64,000 bases of DNA from Proteles cristata cristata. Taxonomy: Eukaryota > Chordata > Mammalia > Carnivora > Hyaenidae. The translations under genes were made by a program, and so were the position numbers. Below, piece by piece: positions 21,661-33,270 of the stretch (positions are counted from its first letter, which is position 1; each line of letters starts with the position of its first letter). Under the pieces are notes generated by a model, which had not been told where the DNA came from, made no database searches, and worked only from the letters and a program-made list of their open reading frames with translations. Location of the stretch: the NCBI GenBank assembly GCA_017311185.1, contig JAESUZ010003487.1, positions 2,328,001 through 2,392,000 of the forward strand, in the 5' to 3' direction.

Positions 21661-21930
21661 TCTTTGAAATTGTTTTTTGAGTTGCCAGGTCCCTTTGAGA
21701 TTCTACTGACAGCCACAGAACTGTCTTCCTTGAAAAAAATGGACCTCCTCCGTTCAACAACCCCACCCCCTCATTTCATTTTTGCATACTACTTCAGCCA
21801 TCTATAATGGCACTGGATGCGTGTTCAAAAATACTGGTGTTCCTTCTCACTACTACACATGGTTCTCTTTCCTTCGGCCTAGAGCCAGATATCCCTGTCA
21901 AATTTTAAACATTTAAGAATATTTTATATA

Positions 21931-22152
21931 GGGGCGCCTGGGTGACTTAGTCGGTTAAGCGTCCGACCTTCGCTTAGGTCATGATCTCACAGTTCGTGGG
22001 TTCGGGCCCCGCGTCGGGCTCTGTGCTGACTGCCAGCTCAGAGCCTGGAGCCTGTTTCAGTCTGTGACTCCCTCTCTCTCTGACCCTCCCCTGCTCACGC
22101 TGTCTCTCTCTCTCTCTCTCTCTCCTAGAAATAAATAAAACATTAAAAAAAA
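21931..22152 (+). mobile_element. Can-SINE, young feline subgroup
   Basis: Near-consensus full copy: 'GGGGCGCCTGGGTGACTTAG', 'AGTTCGTGGGTTCGGGCCCC', 'TGCTGACTGCCAGCTCAGAG', (CT)n and 'CCTAGAAATAAATAAAACAT'. 'ATTTTATATA' flanks it on both sides. Confidence 0.96.
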
Positions 22153-22159
22153 TTTTATA

Positions 22160-23863
22160 TAATCTGTAAAATAATTTAAAATAATATTTTTAAATATTTC
22201 ATAATAAGAAAAGTCCGTTTGAAAGTTTGCATATTTAATCATTGCTAAATAATTATGTGGATGTTATTTAGAATCAGCTTGCGGCTATTTTATTCAAGGC
22301 TGTTGATAGATGCGGGGTGTAAGCAGTATCTGTTAAGACTGTGATACTGACCCAGATCTTCCAGGAAATAGATAACCAGAGGGAATCCATTAAACTTGAT
22401 CTCTTGTGGTTCAAACTTGGGGCAAAATTTTTTGCTTTCCTCCAAACCCAAACTATGATTTTGGCACTGATAAGTAGGCCAGTATGAGCCTATGAAAATC
22501 AGAGTCAGACTTATCATTGTTAGTTTGAAGATTGGAGGATTGACTATCAGACTTGTCATTTCTTTGGAAAACAAAAATTAAAATTCTGTTTTTTGCATTT
22601 AATTTAGATTTATAAGCTCCAGTGGTAGCAGCTGTCTCATTTTAGATTTTGTGCAAGAACTGTCACAGTTTTGGTGCTCAGTTAATCTGTTTTTACTTTT
22701 TATCTAAATTAATGATTCTGCCCATGAACTAATTTACATATTTCCATTTGCAGTATTGTGGAAATGGAAAACATTCTTTTTAATTCAGTGCCTGGGATTC
22801 TGGACTAAAAAATTCCAGTTCATCAGGCAATTGCACAAAAGACAGTTTTATTTGAAAATATGTGGTAAAGCTTTTCTTTTTTAAGCTGTTCAACCTATTT
22901 TGCTTCAAAAGAAAGCTCAAAATTGGCAGACTGATTAAAGATATAGGAAATAGTAAAAGATTTAATCCTTGTAATAGATACTTTGGCTACTACTAATAAG
23001 TGTAATACACTAAATATTAAGTTTTTACTTAGTTATGCAGAATTAAATTCACCATGTGGAACTATTTCTTTTTAAGGTGTTTCTAAGAAACATTAATGTG
23101 TTCGACTTGTAGGAGATTTCTAATAAATGGGAAATAAAGATTTCTTTAAAATAAAGGCTATTTAAAAAAAGTTTCCATGTAATCAGGACTTAAGGAATAA
23201 ATGTTATCCACTGTCTAAGAATTACTGAAGTGCCTCATTTATTTTTTGTTGTGTTTTAGTATGGATTTTGAGTCATTAGGGAGATTGGTTGATTAATAGA
23301 TCTTAAAAATCTATTTAAGATACATATACATATGTATAAATACATAAAGTTTTTTTTTATTCTTTGTGTCTTGGTGTATAGGAAAAAAAACATTATATGA
23401 GCACATTTACTGCAGAAAAAGCCATCATCATCATTTGTGGAAAATCAATATATATATTTTTTCAAAATTTAGATTGATGGTACCATGCCATTAGTGTTAG
23501 TTAAAGCTTGGGGGATGCTTCAGGGGTCAAGAGGAGAGCAGCTGAGTTCTTGACTCATCAGTGACTATGAGATTGACTTTCTTTGGTGGCTCTTTCCCAG
23601 CCTGGGCCCCAGTGTTCCCCCTGACTAAAGATTAAAGATATACCTGAATAGGATTTTGATAGGGAATAGTATTAAATAAGTGAGGTATTTATCTCTAACA
23701 CTGCTACCCTGGGCTACGGTGAGCAGATTTTGCTTTTCTCTATGAACGTTGAATTTCATTCATCTTTATTAAGATAGAAGTTTAGTATAATGTAAACCAC
23801 CCAAACACAGACCTTTAAAGTGATATTGCATTTGTACTTGTTTAATAATCTGACAGTTCTTGG
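22160..23863. other. unique AT-rich sequence
   Basis: No gene or confident repeat is recognised in 1.7 kb. 'TTTATTAAGATAGAAGTT' near 23,766 might be a scrap of L1 3' UTR, too short to call. Confidence 0.35.
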
Positions 23864-24074
23864 GGCGCCTCGGTGGCTCAGTCAAACATCTGCCTTCAGC
23901 TCAGGTCATGATCTCATAGTTTGTGAGTTCTAGTTCTGTGTCAGGCTCTGTGGTGTCAGGTCAGAGCGTGCTGGAGCCTGTTTGGATTCTAGGTCTCCAT
24001 CTCTGCCCCTCCCCCATTCACTCGGGTTCTCTCCCCCCCCCCAAATAAATAAACATTAAAATTAAAAAAAAAAA
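23864..24074 (+). mobile_element. Can-SINE, older feline long type
   Basis: 'GGGGCGCCTCGGTGGCTCAG', a short deletion in the A-box area, 'AGCTCAGGTCATGATCTCAT', C-run at about 24,032-24,042 and AAATAAATAAACATT tail. Confidence 0.92.
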
Positions 24075-25639
24075 ATAATCTAACAATTCAAAGATGTTAA
24101 ATCTACTCAGGTTCTTTCATTCTTCTTCAAACTGTAGGTTGTGACCCATTAGTGGATTAGCACTTTAGAGCATTGTAACCAGCTTAAAACAAAACTAGAG
24201 AATATAAGGGAAAGATTTCAGAGTGCATTGCATAAAGTATAAGCAAAGTATAATTGTGTAAGGGCATACCCTGTGTATACCAGCTCCCATGTGGTGTGTT
24301 TGTGTGTGCATATACCGGGTGTGTAAAATCTATTTTTACTGTGAATTCTCAGCAAGTTGGAGAGATGTGATAATATCAGTTACTCTCCCTGAAGGAGATC
24401 AACTAATGGCCTATTTCAATTTTTAGGGTGCTTATTCCTAAAATAGGAAGTGATAGTGTGCCTTCTGGTGGGTATTGTAAAATTGTCACTGCATTCTGTG
24501 TTTGGAAATCCTTATTCTACTCCTGCCCTGCTTCTGCTTTTACGCCTGCTTCACTACTGTTACACTATGGAATAATGGCTCTCAGACAGTGTGCCTGTGG
24601 ACTGAGGGATTTCATCACTAAAATTGAGTGGAAGGATGTTTTTCCAAATAAGTTAGTGGATAGAATTTGTTCAGCAGAAATTTCTTTTTCCAGGTTGTCT
24701 GACACCTGGGCAGGTTTGAGAACTGTACTGGGTGTGTAAGAATGTCTAACAGGTTCGTCTTGATTTACTGATCAGTCCCTAAGTCTGAATCAGTATCACA
24801 AAATATGGGCTACCAGTAGCAATGGCAAGTTCACTGGGATGTTGTTTATATTTAAAACTATCACAAACATATCAAATTACAACCCTCTATCCTCTACATT
24901 TCATTATTTTTGCCTTCAGTGCTAATTTGTAACTATCTTCAGGGGCAATAGAAACAGTGTATTCTGTTGCTTTTGATTCTAAAGGATACATGATGAATCC
25001 TTTTTGGATTTTCTGAAGTAGCTATAATACCTGATGGCATAGACAAATTTCTAGCCAAGCAAAGGCTTTTCTTTAACTTAAAATTCAGATGACAAACCTA
25101 GAGTTGGGCAACCTTACTCTAGGATGATGTTTTCAACTAAAAGATATACATACATTTTGATTTTATTGGTGAATATTTTAATTTTCTCAAAAACATAAAA
25201 TAGGGTCATTGTAACAAAACAATCCAACATTCAAGAAGTATATAAAATAAAAGGTGAAGTCTTTCGTTTTTCTTGCAACAATCCTCTCATCCAAGGAGAG
25301 TTAATAATTAGTTCTTTATTGTTTCATACTGTTTTTTCCATTTACAGATGATATGTGAGATTAAAGACGAAAAAATAGGATTACTAAGCATCAGTTCTTT
25401 CCTTCTTTTTATTTAAGTTACTGTGTAGACTTATGTTTATTAGCTATATATATATTTTTCCTTGTAAAGTTGTCAGTTTTGGAAAATAAAGGTCAGTAAA
25501 AAGATAATCTTTTGTAATTTAACCCTGTAGAGAGAATTCTTTCACATATTTTGTATATGCTTTCAGTTTCTTTTATATATGTCCTTTTATGTTCAGATTT
25601 GATTGAACTAATGTGGGGTTAAGCTTTTAATATTGTGTG
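24075..25639. other. unique sequence
   Basis: A 103-codon plus-strand frame at 24,428-24,739 starts just after a pyrimidine-rich AG but contains no known motif and lacks a donor. No transposon is recognised. Confidence 0.35.
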
Positions 25640-25832
25640 TCAGGTTGCTTATTTTTCCACTCAACAGTGAGTGAAAAATTATATAAATTGATAAGCTCAT
25701 GCTAAAATTCATATGGAAATGCAAAGACCTAGGACAGTCAGAATTTATTTTGAAAATGAAGAACAACCTTGAAGGTCTTACACTCTCTAATTTCAAGGCT
25801 TATTATAAAGATTCAAGAATCAAGATAGTGTG

Positions 25833-26065
25833 GGCGGGTGACTGAGTGGTTCGGTTGGTTAAGCATTTGGTCTTGATTTTAGCTCAGGTCATGATCTCAC
25901 TGTCGTGAGATTGAGCTCTGCCCTGTGCCAAGCCTGGAGGCTGCTTAAGATTCTCTCCCTCCCTCCCTCCCCCCCTTCTGTCTCTCTCTCTCTCTCTCTC
26001 TCTCTGTCCTTCCCCCACTCATTTGTACACACACTGGTCTCTCAAAATACATTAACTTAAAAAAA
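25833..26065 (+). mobile_element. Can-SINE in L1, 17-bp TSD
   Basis: Flanks 'AGAATCAAGATAGTGTG' (25,816-25,832) and 'AGAATCATGATAGCGTG' (26,066-26,082) have diverged by two bases. It contains a long (CCCT)n/(CT)n tract at about 25,950-26,005. Confidence 0.94.
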
Positions 26066-26609
26066 AGAATCATGATAGCGTGATATTAGCATAATGGCAA
26101 GATATATAGATCAATGGAACAGACTAGAACTTGCAGATATATCCAAACATATGTGGTCAGTTGCTTTTTGATCAGCAAATGGTGTTAAAACAATGGGAAA
26201 AAATGAACCTGTTCTCTTGACTTTTTTTCTCATAAAATGCATAAAATTTCATTTGAAATGGCTCATAGGCCTAAATATGAAAGCTTTACTGGAAAACATA
26301 AAACAAAACCATACCAACTTTGGGTTAGGCAAATATTTCTTAGAGACAAAAAGCACTAACTATAAAAGATTTAAAAAATTGATAAATTGGACTTCATCAA
26401 ACAAAATCCAAGCCATCTGCTCTTGTAAAGAAACTGTTAAGAAAATGAAAAGGCAAGCCACAGATTGGGAGAAAGTACTTATAACACAAAAGACTTCTAT
26501 ATAGACTATGTAAAGAACTCAAATTATAACTTAATAATAAGAAATCAACCAAAGATTTTAGATGTTCAAAAGCTTTAGACTGATACTGCATTCAAAAATA
26601 GACATGCAA

Positions 26610-26826
26610 GCGCACGTGAGTGGCTCAGTCAGTTAAGCATCTAACTCTGGATTTCAGCTCAGGTCATGAAATCACACTATGGGATGCACCTGCATTGGGC
26701 TTGGTGCTGACAGCTGGAGCCTGCTTGGGATTCTCTCTCCCTCTCTCTGCCCCTCTCCTGCTGGTGCGCTCTCTTTCTATCCCTTTCTCTTTTTCTCAAG
26801 ATAAATAATCATTAAAAAAATTTAAG
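26610..26826 (+). mobile_element. Can-SINE in L1, 16-bp TSD
   Basis: Flanks 'AAAAATAGACATGCAA' (26,594-26,609) and 'AAAAATAGGCATGCAA' (26,827-26,842). The 62-codon frame at 26,620-26,808 is a translation of this SINE. Confidence 0.94.
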
Positions 26827-27162
26827 AAAAATAGGCATGCAAATGGTCAATAAGCACATTGGTGCTCAGTATCGTAAACCATCAGGAAAATGCAAATTAA
26901 AGCCACAGTAAAATAGAACAGCTAAATTAAGAAAAATGAATGCCAAGTTTAGGGGAGAAAGTGAGGCAAACTAGACCTTGCTCTTTGCTGGTGAGAGTGT
27001 CAACTGTACTACTACTTCGGAAAACAGACTAGCAGTTTCTTAGAAACTTTCTTTTGAAGTTTAACACAGATTTACCGGATCACTCACCATTAATCTAAGA
27101 GGAATGTAAGCACATATTCATAAAAAGACTTAATACATCAGTGTTCATAGCAGCTTTATTTG

Positions 27163-27392
27163 TTTTTTTTTTAAATTTGTTTTTAATGTTTTATTTATTT
27201 CTAGGAGAGAGAGAGAGAGACAGCGTGAGCAGGGGAGGGTCAGAGAGAGAGGGAGTCACAGACTGAAACAGGCTCCAGGCTCTGAGCTGGCAGTCAGCAC
27301 AGAGCCCTACGCGGGGCTCGAACCCACGAACCGCGAGATCATGACCCAAGCGAAAGTCAGACGCTTAACCGACTAAGCCACCCAGGCACCCC
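27163..27392 (-). mobile_element. Can-SINE in L1, young subgroup, perfect 16-bp TSD
   Basis: 'ATAGCAGCTTTATTTG' at 27,147-27,162 and 27,393-27,408 is identical. It carries the marks 'CTGGCAGTCAGCACAGAGCC', 'CAAGCGAAAGTCAG' and 'ATTTATTTCTAGGAGAGA'. Confidence 0.96.
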
Positions 27393-27760
27393 ATAGCAGC
27401 TTTATTTGTAACAGCTCCTAGCTGAGAAAAAGCCAAATGTCCATCAACAGGATAAATTTAATAAATTCTAATATCCATACAATGGGATACTCTAGCAATA
27501 AAGGACAGACCAGTGGTAAAAATAACAATTACATGGATGGATCTCAAAAATGATAACTGGACTAAGAGAACCCTGACATGTATTTTCCACTTATATGAAC
27601 CTTTAGAGCAGGAAAGTCTGAGATGTAGTGATAGAAATTAGACTAGTAGTTGACAAAGCCAGGGATGGAATTGACGTTAAATGAAGGGACTTTCTGGAAA
27701 GATGGAAAAGTTCTATGTATTCATTGCAGTAGTAGTACATATTTGTTACATGTTTGCTAA

Positions 27761-28914
27761 ATGTTATCAAATTGTACACATTTGTTGTATATGCATTTGT
27801 ACATACTTGTGTATTTCATAAGATCTAAGCTTTGGTTTAGCCAGGCTTTCAGATTCTTTTTTATACATGATGGGAGGTAGTGCCTTTGGTAAGAGTGAAT
27901 TCTGTAGTTCCTTTCCCCTGGCCCCACCACACCCACAGGCACAGGCCAATCATAAAATCATTTAAAATAAGCATTTGTGGCATATCCGAGAATAGAATTT
28001 GGGGGAGGGGGGTTTCTATTTGTAAGTTATTTCTCTGGAGCTGTCCTGTGTGTGTGTGTGTGTGCGTGTGTGTGTGTGCGCGCGTGCCCGTGCACACATT
28101 CAGTTCTGCATAACCCCTAACCTTAGCAACACATGTTAAAATATTCTAATTTCTATATTAAATATAGTTTTTTCCCCCTTCTTTTCCAGTAACAGCTTTA
28201 GTAGTGATGTTTGTATGGGTGGATGACCTTTGAGCTCTTTTATTAGAGTTTTAGAACAGAATCTGGTTTCCAGAAATACTGTTTTAATTTCTCCTTGGAA
28301 TTTTTTTTTTTTTGTATGTAGGGTTTCAAAATGAATGTACTCTTATGTCTATTTTTTTTTTGGTCTTGTGTTATTTTCCTTCTCTCTTAACTCAGAAATC
28401 TAACTCACTGATTTTTTTTCCTTATTCTTTGGCCTAATGGATTCCAGATAACATAAGTTAAGCCTATAAAATTTTTTTCCTAATACTTTAAAAAATTATA
28501 TGCATATACAGTATACATTTGTGAAAATCTATTTTTTAATTTAATGTGTTTTACTTGTATTTTAATATTAAGGGAATCTATTATGTTATCTCATAATGAA
28601 CTTTAAAAAACTTAACAGTTTTTAGAATAACTCTCTTAAGAGGTTCAATGATATTAGCCTGAAGTGATAGGGAATTTCCTTTTCAGGGTTTTGAGGAAAT
28701 TGATGCAGTGAATGTATTTTAGAAGCTTCAGCAGTTCCTATGTCCTCTTGGGACTGATGTGTTTCCCCAAGTGTAGTATTTTTGTGCTTATGTGGTTTAA
28801 CACACACAACAAAAATACCTATCCTCCAGATTAATACTCACAGGATAAAAGTTTTCATTGATAGCTGTCATAATAAAATGTCTATCCTTTTATCAGAATA
28901 TAAGGAATTTCTTT
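27761..28914. other. unique sequence with TG/CG repeat
   Basis: No gene is recognised. A TG/CG-rich stretch is at 28,047-28,085. A strong pyrimidine tract plus AG at about 28,165-28,189 is followed by stops in all three frames within about 15 codons, so no coding exon is called. Confidence 0.4.
28047..28085 (+). repeat. (TG)n/(CG)n microsatellite
   Basis: Alternating purine-pyrimidine run TGTGTG...TGCGTGTG...GCGCGCGTG, with strong Z-DNA potential. Confidence 0.92.
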
Positions 28915-28917
28915 TTA

Positions 28918-29147
28918 AAAATTTTTCTTCATTTTATTTATTTTAGAAAGAGAGAGCATGGATGGCGGAGAGGGGCAAGGGGAGAGACAGACAGACAGAC
29001 ACAGAGAGAGACAGAGAGAGAGAATCCAAACAGGTATCATGCTCTGTGCGGAGCCAGACACAGGGCTTGACCCCACCACCCTGATAATACGACCTGAGCC
29101 GAAATCAAGAATCAGATGCTCAACCAACTGAGCCACCCAGGTGCCCC
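28918..29147 (-). mobile_element. Can-SINE, older subtype
   Basis: Ends 'GAGCCACCCAGGTGCCCCC' at 29,147. Internal 'AGACAGACAGACAGACAC' and 'CAGGTATCATGCTCTGTGCG' mark a non-feline-specific older form. Confidence 0.88.
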
Positions 29148-29173
29148 CATAATATCAAGAGTTTCTAGAAATC

Positions 29174-29395
29174 GGGGCGCCTGGGTGGCTTAGTCAGTTA
29201 AGCGTCCGACTTTCGCTTAGGTCATGATCTCGCGGTTCGTGGGTTCCAGCCCCGCGTCGGGCTCTGTGCTGACTGCCAGCTCAGAGCCTGGAGCCTGTTT
29301 CAGAGTCTGTATCTCTCTCTCTCTGACCCTCCCCTGCTCACTCTGTCTCTCTCTCTGTCTCCTAGAAATAAATAAAAATATTTAAAAAAAAAAAA
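29174..29395 (+). mobile_element. Can-SINE, young feline subgroup, perfect TSD
   Basis: One of the best preserved copies: 'GGGGCGCCTGGGTGGCTTAG', 'CTTTCGCTTAGGTCATGATC', 'TGCTGACTGCCAGCTCAGAG', 'CCTAGAAATAAATAAAAATA' and an A tail. 'AGTTTCTAGAAATC' is at 29,160-29,173 and 29,396-29,409. Confidence 0.97.
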
Positions 29396-29519
29396 AGTTT
29401 CTAGAAATCATTTACTACTTCCATGTGTTTGTAAGTAAAATTCCTTGTTTATTTTTTCCCACAGAATCAAGTTGTATATTTTAAAGGAGAACTCCTAAAC
29501 ATCTGATGACTCAATTTAT

Positions 29520-29634
29520 TTATTTTTAAGTATTTTATTTTTAAGTAATCTTTACACCCAACATGGATGGGGCTTGAACCCACAACCCTGAGATCAAGTG
29601 TTGCATGCTCTACCACTAAGCCAGCCAGGCACCC
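29520..29634 (-). mobile_element. short-type Can-SINE
   Basis: 'AAGTAATCTTTACACCCAAC', 'GGGGCTTGAACCCACAACCC' and 'AAGCCAGCCAGGCACCC' in antisense order. Confidence 0.9.
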
Positions 29635-29664
29635 TTGATGACTCTTTTTATTTTAAGAAGACTG

Positions 29665-29846
29665 ATTTTTTTTTTTACAGTGTATTTATTTATTTTTGAA
29701 GGGGGAGACAGAGAAAATCCCAATCTGCACTGTCAGTGGGACTGATGCGGGGCTCAAACTCATGAACCCTGACAAAACTCTGAGATCATGACCTGAGCCA
29801 AAATCTAGAGTCTCTCGCTTAACTGACTTAGCCATGCAGGTGCCCC
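29665..29846 (-). mobile_element. Can-SINE, diverged
   Basis: 'GGGGCTCAAACTCATGAACC', 'GAGATCATGACCTGAGCC' and 'TAGCCATGCAGGTGCCCC' in antisense order after a T-run. The GA tract is much reduced. Confidence 0.88.
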
Positions 29847-29904
29847 GATAACTCTGTCTTAAGTGTATTTAAGAATCCTAGATTGTTCTCTGCAATCTTT
29901 CCTT

Positions 29905-30020
29905 TCATTTTTTTTATTATTGTGGTAAAAAACATGTATGATAAAATTTACCATCTTAACCATTTTCAGTTGTGTTCAATTCAGTAGTGTTACATATATT
30001 TACATTGTTATGCTTTCCTT
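29905..30020 (-). mobile_element. L1 3'-UTR fragment
   Basis: 'ATTATTGTGGTAAAAAACAT', 'AAAATTTACCATCTTAACCA' and 'CAATTCAGTAGTGTTACA' are the complement of the old L1M 3' end, as at 9,640. Confidence 0.7.
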
Positions 30021-30040
30021 TGTTAAGATAACTTAATTTA

Positions 30041-30256
30041 AAAAAAATTTTTTTTAATGTTTTATTTATTATTGAGACCAAGAGAAACCGAACACGAGCA
30101 AGGGAGGGTCAGAGAGGGAGACACAGAATCTGAAGCAGGCTCCAGGCTCTGAGCTGTCAGCACAGAGCCTGATGTGGGGCTCGAACTCACGAACCATGAG
30201 ATGGTGACCTGAGCCAAAGTCGGCCGCTTAACCGTCTGAGCCACCCAAGTGCCCTG
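30041..30256 (-). mobile_element. Can-SINE, feline long type, 16-bp TSD
   Basis: Flanks 'AAGATAACTTAATTTA' (30,025-30,040) and 'AGGTAACTTAATTTTA' (30,257-30,272). The 72-codon minus-strand frame at 30,062-30,280 is its translation. Confidence 0.94.
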
Positions 30257-30365
30257 AGGTAACTTAATTTTAATACACATGTATCATTATTACCCAGCGT
30301 AAAAAAGCTCATGTGAATTTTTTCTTTAATTTTAAATCACTAGTCTAGAATTTTAAAAAGTTGAT

Positions 30366-30476
30366 CCCCAGCGTGCCTTGGTGCCTCATTTGGTTAAGTG
30401 TGCTCAGGTCATGATCTCACAGGGTTTGTGAGGGTTCATGAGTTTGAGCCCTATATCAGTGCACTGGTAGTGACAG
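30366..30476 (+). mobile_element. Can-SINE head fragment with internal micro-duplication
   Basis: 'GGTGCCTCATTTGGTTAAG', 'GCTCAGGTCATGATCTCACA', then near-repeated 'GGGTTTGTGA' and 'GGGTTCATGA' before the B-box text 'GTTTGAGCCC'. The 3' half is missing. Confidence 0.8.
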
Positions 30477-30904
30477 TCCTAATTAAATGATGGCATTTGG
30501 AAGAGCACGGCTTGAGTAAGACTCAGTGTGCCAGTTCTCCTAGTGCCTGAGTTATTCCTATAGCTGCTACAAATCTGTGGTGGAAATGATATAAACAAAC
30601 ATATATCACAAAAAAAGTAAGTTTCTTTTGAAGTAGGATATGTACTCACGGAGAGGGGGAGAGGGGAATACAGTAAGTTTTTTATTTCATAATTGTTACT
30701 ATTTAAATTACAATTTCCACAGGTGGGAAATAATTTCTAGAGAGTTCCATGACAGGATGCCTGAAATGTTCTGACATAATATTTTTCATTTGTCTGTTTT
30801 CTCTTTGTACCCCTTACCTTTTCATTGTATGTGTGTGTTTTAAAATATTCACTTTATAATCTTGAAAAAGAAGTACATGAGGTACTGTTCTGCCTTTTCC
30901 ACGT
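30477..30904. other. unique sequence
   Basis: No gene or repeat is recognised. Confidence 0.35.
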
Positions 30905-31135
30905 TGTAGCTTCTTGTTTTACCCTTTAGGCAAACACGGAAGGTATAATGGGCAGTGGGGCAGAAGGATCCTACTATGTGTCCAGAACTTTCCTCAAGTC
31001 TTATTTAAGCTTCATAATATTCCTAGGAGGTATGTACTAGCAGCCCCTGCCCACCCCCACTCCACATACATTCACCATGTGGAAGGGCTGGCACGATCTC
31101 AAACTCATCATTGGCAAAAGCAGGATTTAAATTGA
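30905..31135 (-). mobile_element. MIR-like element, diverged
   Basis: 'CTACTATGTGTCCAGAACTT', 'AGCTTCATAATATTCCTAGG' and 'CTCAAACTCATCATTGGCAA' sit where the MIR complement has 'TACTATGTGCCAGGCACT', 'CTCACAACAACCCTATGAGG' and the B-box region. A C-rich insert lies between. Confidence 0.5.
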
Positions 31136-31683
31136 AGGATGATTATCAAGATTGTGTGCCTTCTGCTCTCTCTTTCTGCCTCATGTTGCCAGGGAGCAGA
31201 CAGGGAAGCTCATTGTGGATTAATTGGGTCTTTGCTACTCGGTAGCATGTAGTCAGTAATCAAAAAGCTGAATTCCAGTATGTACCATTGCTCTGCTACA
31301 TTATGATGGCAGTAATTTCAGTATCAGGTTTTTAAGCCAGTGTTCGTAGCACCATCTACAGTGAACTTTAATAAAATACAAAATCCCAATTTAAAAAAGC
31401 AGATTAATCAGGCCTATAGTCACCTTTATATTGGTGTTTCTCAATTTTTTAAAAAGAACCAGTTGTATTAATGGCGTCCATAAATGGGCAAGTTTCAATA
31501 TTTAATCCGTTTGACTTACAAAAATTGAATTATGTGGAAAGTTTCCAGCTAAATCTTAATGTCAAATTAACTGTTTCAAGTGAAATCTATACATTTTGGT
31601 AATGGATAAAAAATATAAAACATTTAAAATGTCAAATGTATTTTTTAGGCATAATGTGAAATGTAAAGAAATGAATAAATATA
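31136..31683. other. unique sequence
   Basis: Nothing recognised. It borders the 254-bp tandem duplication. Confidence 0.35.
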
Positions 31684-31937
31684 TAATGAAGTAGTTAATA
31701 GAACTGTCTTTTTGGGGGGACTGATGTCATTTTTGGAAAATGCTTAATGCCATTTACTATTTTAGTTTAGTAGCCATTACATTAGAGATGCTGATTTATG
31801 GCATATTTACAGAGTATCTACCAAACCTGACTTTCCAATAAGGAGTGACAAAGTAAATTGCTCAGTTCTGGGAGGGGTAAGTTGCATTGACTGACCAATA
31901 AATGAGTTCTCCTAGTACCCAGAGGGCATCCTATAGC
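31684..31937. repeat. tandem duplication, copy 1 (254 bp)
   Basis: First of two directly adjacent copies. It starts 'TAATGAAGTAGTTAATAGAA' and ends 'GAGGGCATCCTATAGC'. It belongs to no transposon I recognise, so it looks like a segmental duplication of unique DNA. Confidence 0.95.
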
Positions 31938-32191
31938 TAATGAAGTAGTTAATAGAACCGTCTTTTGGGGGGGACTAATGTCATTTTTGGAAAAGGTTTA
32001 ATGGCATTTACTATTTTAGTTTAGTAGCCTTTACATTAGAGATGCTGATTTATGGCATATTTACAGAGTATCTACCAAACTTGACTTTCCTATAAGGAGT
32101 GACAAAGTAAATTGCTCAATTTTGGGAGGGTTAAGTTGCATTGACTGACCAATAAATGAGTTCTCCTAGTACCCAGAGGGCATCCTATGGC
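31938..32191. repeat. tandem duplication, copy 2 (254 bp)
   Basis: Matches copy 1 at a constant offset of 254 bp. I count about 13 differences (roughly 95% identity), nearly all single substitutions, so the duplication is not recent but is well after the old L1/MIR layer. Confidence 0.95.
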
Positions 32192-32271
32192 TTAAGTGAA
32201 TCAACAAAATTATGAAGCAGCATTTATTTCCTTTGGAAAAAGGCTTAAGACCAACAATAACAACTGTCCTT

Positions 32272-32470
32272 CTTTATTTTTATTTTTAATGTTTATTTAT
32301 TTTTGAGAGGGAGCGCGTGAGCAAGGGAGGACCAGAGAGAGGTAGACAAAGGATCAGAAGTGGGTCTGTGTTGACAGCAGAGAGCCCGACTTGGGGCTCA
32401 GACCCACAAACATGAGATCATGACCTGAGCCTACATCAGATGCTTAACCAACTGAGCCCCTCTGGTGCCC
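32272..32470 (-). mobile_element. Can-SINE, older, with TSD
   Basis: 'CTGTCCTTCTTTA' (32,261 on) and 'CTGTCCTAATTTT' (32,471 on) flank it. 'GAGATCATGACCTGAGCCTA' and a damaged head complement 'TGAGCCCCTCTGGTGCCC' lie inside. Confidence 0.9.
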
Positions 32471-32699
32471 CTGTCCTAATTTTTCTAAAGTAGAGTTTTA
32501 CATAAACTTCTTATGTGACACTTTAGAAATACAGTGAAAGGTTTTAATAAAATAATGCATGTAAACTAAATTTGTTTTATAAGAAAAACAAAATGAAGAA
32601 CTGATAAATTTTATTAATACAGATAACTTTGGCCTTAGTAGTAGATTTTCTTTGACTTGAAAACCTAAATAATGGCTGTATTTCCCTATCTTATTTGAT
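32471..32699. other. unique sequence
   Basis: No recognised element. Confidence 0.35.
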
Positions 32700-33270
32700 T
32701 ATGTCCCTTCTATTTTGAGGGGAGGGGTTTCATTCCTCCTTCATCCCCCTTCAATTGCCTTTGAGATTAAGCTTTCTAAACTCTTAACTTTCATTCCTCC
32801 CTTAACTTTTCAGTGTATTGTAATTGCCGGTTGGTTGAAGTCCTGGTGTTCTATAGCCTCATGCCATGAACGCAAGCCTTGAACTTCAGCCAAACTTCTT
32901 TAGCTAGTATTGACTGATCTTGCTTGCGGCATTCTTAGTCTTTCTGCCTGTTCAAATCCTGTGTGTACTTTGCAGTTTAGAAGATTAAAAGCCTCATTTA
33001 ACTTTCCAGTCCAAGTGAGCAACTTTTATTTCCCATTTGATGAGATTCTTGCTGCTATTCTCTATGCCTTCCATTTAGTATATAAGCTGTCATGTCTTGC
33101 ATTGTCTTATAACATTATTAAACACTTACATTATTTATCTCACCTCCTGGTCGTCATTTGAAATCTTCCTGAGAGCAGAGGTCTCTGCCTTCTTGTTCTG
33201 AATCTATATTGAATTCATTTCTGTAGCATTTGCTTTGGTATTTTGCATGTAGTAAAACTATAAGAAACAT
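32700..33270 (+). mobile_element. L2-like 3' region, diverged
   Basis: Pyrimidine-rich text and, toward the end, 'TCCTGAGAGCAGAGGTCTCT' and 'GCATTTGCTTTGGTATTTTG' resemble the 3' UTR of L2 ('CCTTGAGGGCAGGGACTGTG ... GCCTAGCACAGTGCCTGG'). This is a tentative assignment. Confidence 0.4.

Larger units (their letters stand above)
25640..27760 (+). mobile_element. L1 (C-terminal ORF2 to 3' end), sense, with three SINE insertions
   Basis: 'AAATTCATATGGAAATGCAA', 'TAGATCAATGGAACAGACTA', 'AAATTGGACTTCATCAAACA', 'ATGGTCAATAAGCACATTGG', 'AATGTCCATCAACAGGATAA' and 'CATACAATGGGATACTCTAG' appear in the order of mammalian L1 ORF2. The longest surviving piece of frame is 26,193-26,504. SINEs at 25,833, 26,610 and 27,163 interrupt it. 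The copy is old, 5' truncated and dead. Confidence 0.93.

Noticed and set aside
21931..22005. tRNA-like sequence with A and B boxes
   Set aside because: It is the head of a SINE, with the body and tail following directly, not a tRNA gene. The same holds for all other SINE heads here.
24428..24739. 103-codon plus-strand frame
   Set aside because: No recognisable motif, no donor, and no similarity that I can name. It is within the length expected by chance in 64 kb.
26193..26504. 103-codon plus-strand frame
   Set aside because: It is a surviving piece of dead L1 ORF2, not a host gene.
28190..28280. Exon-like start after a long pyrimidine tract ending CCAG
   Set aside because: Stops occur early in every frame and no donor follows within a reasonable distance.
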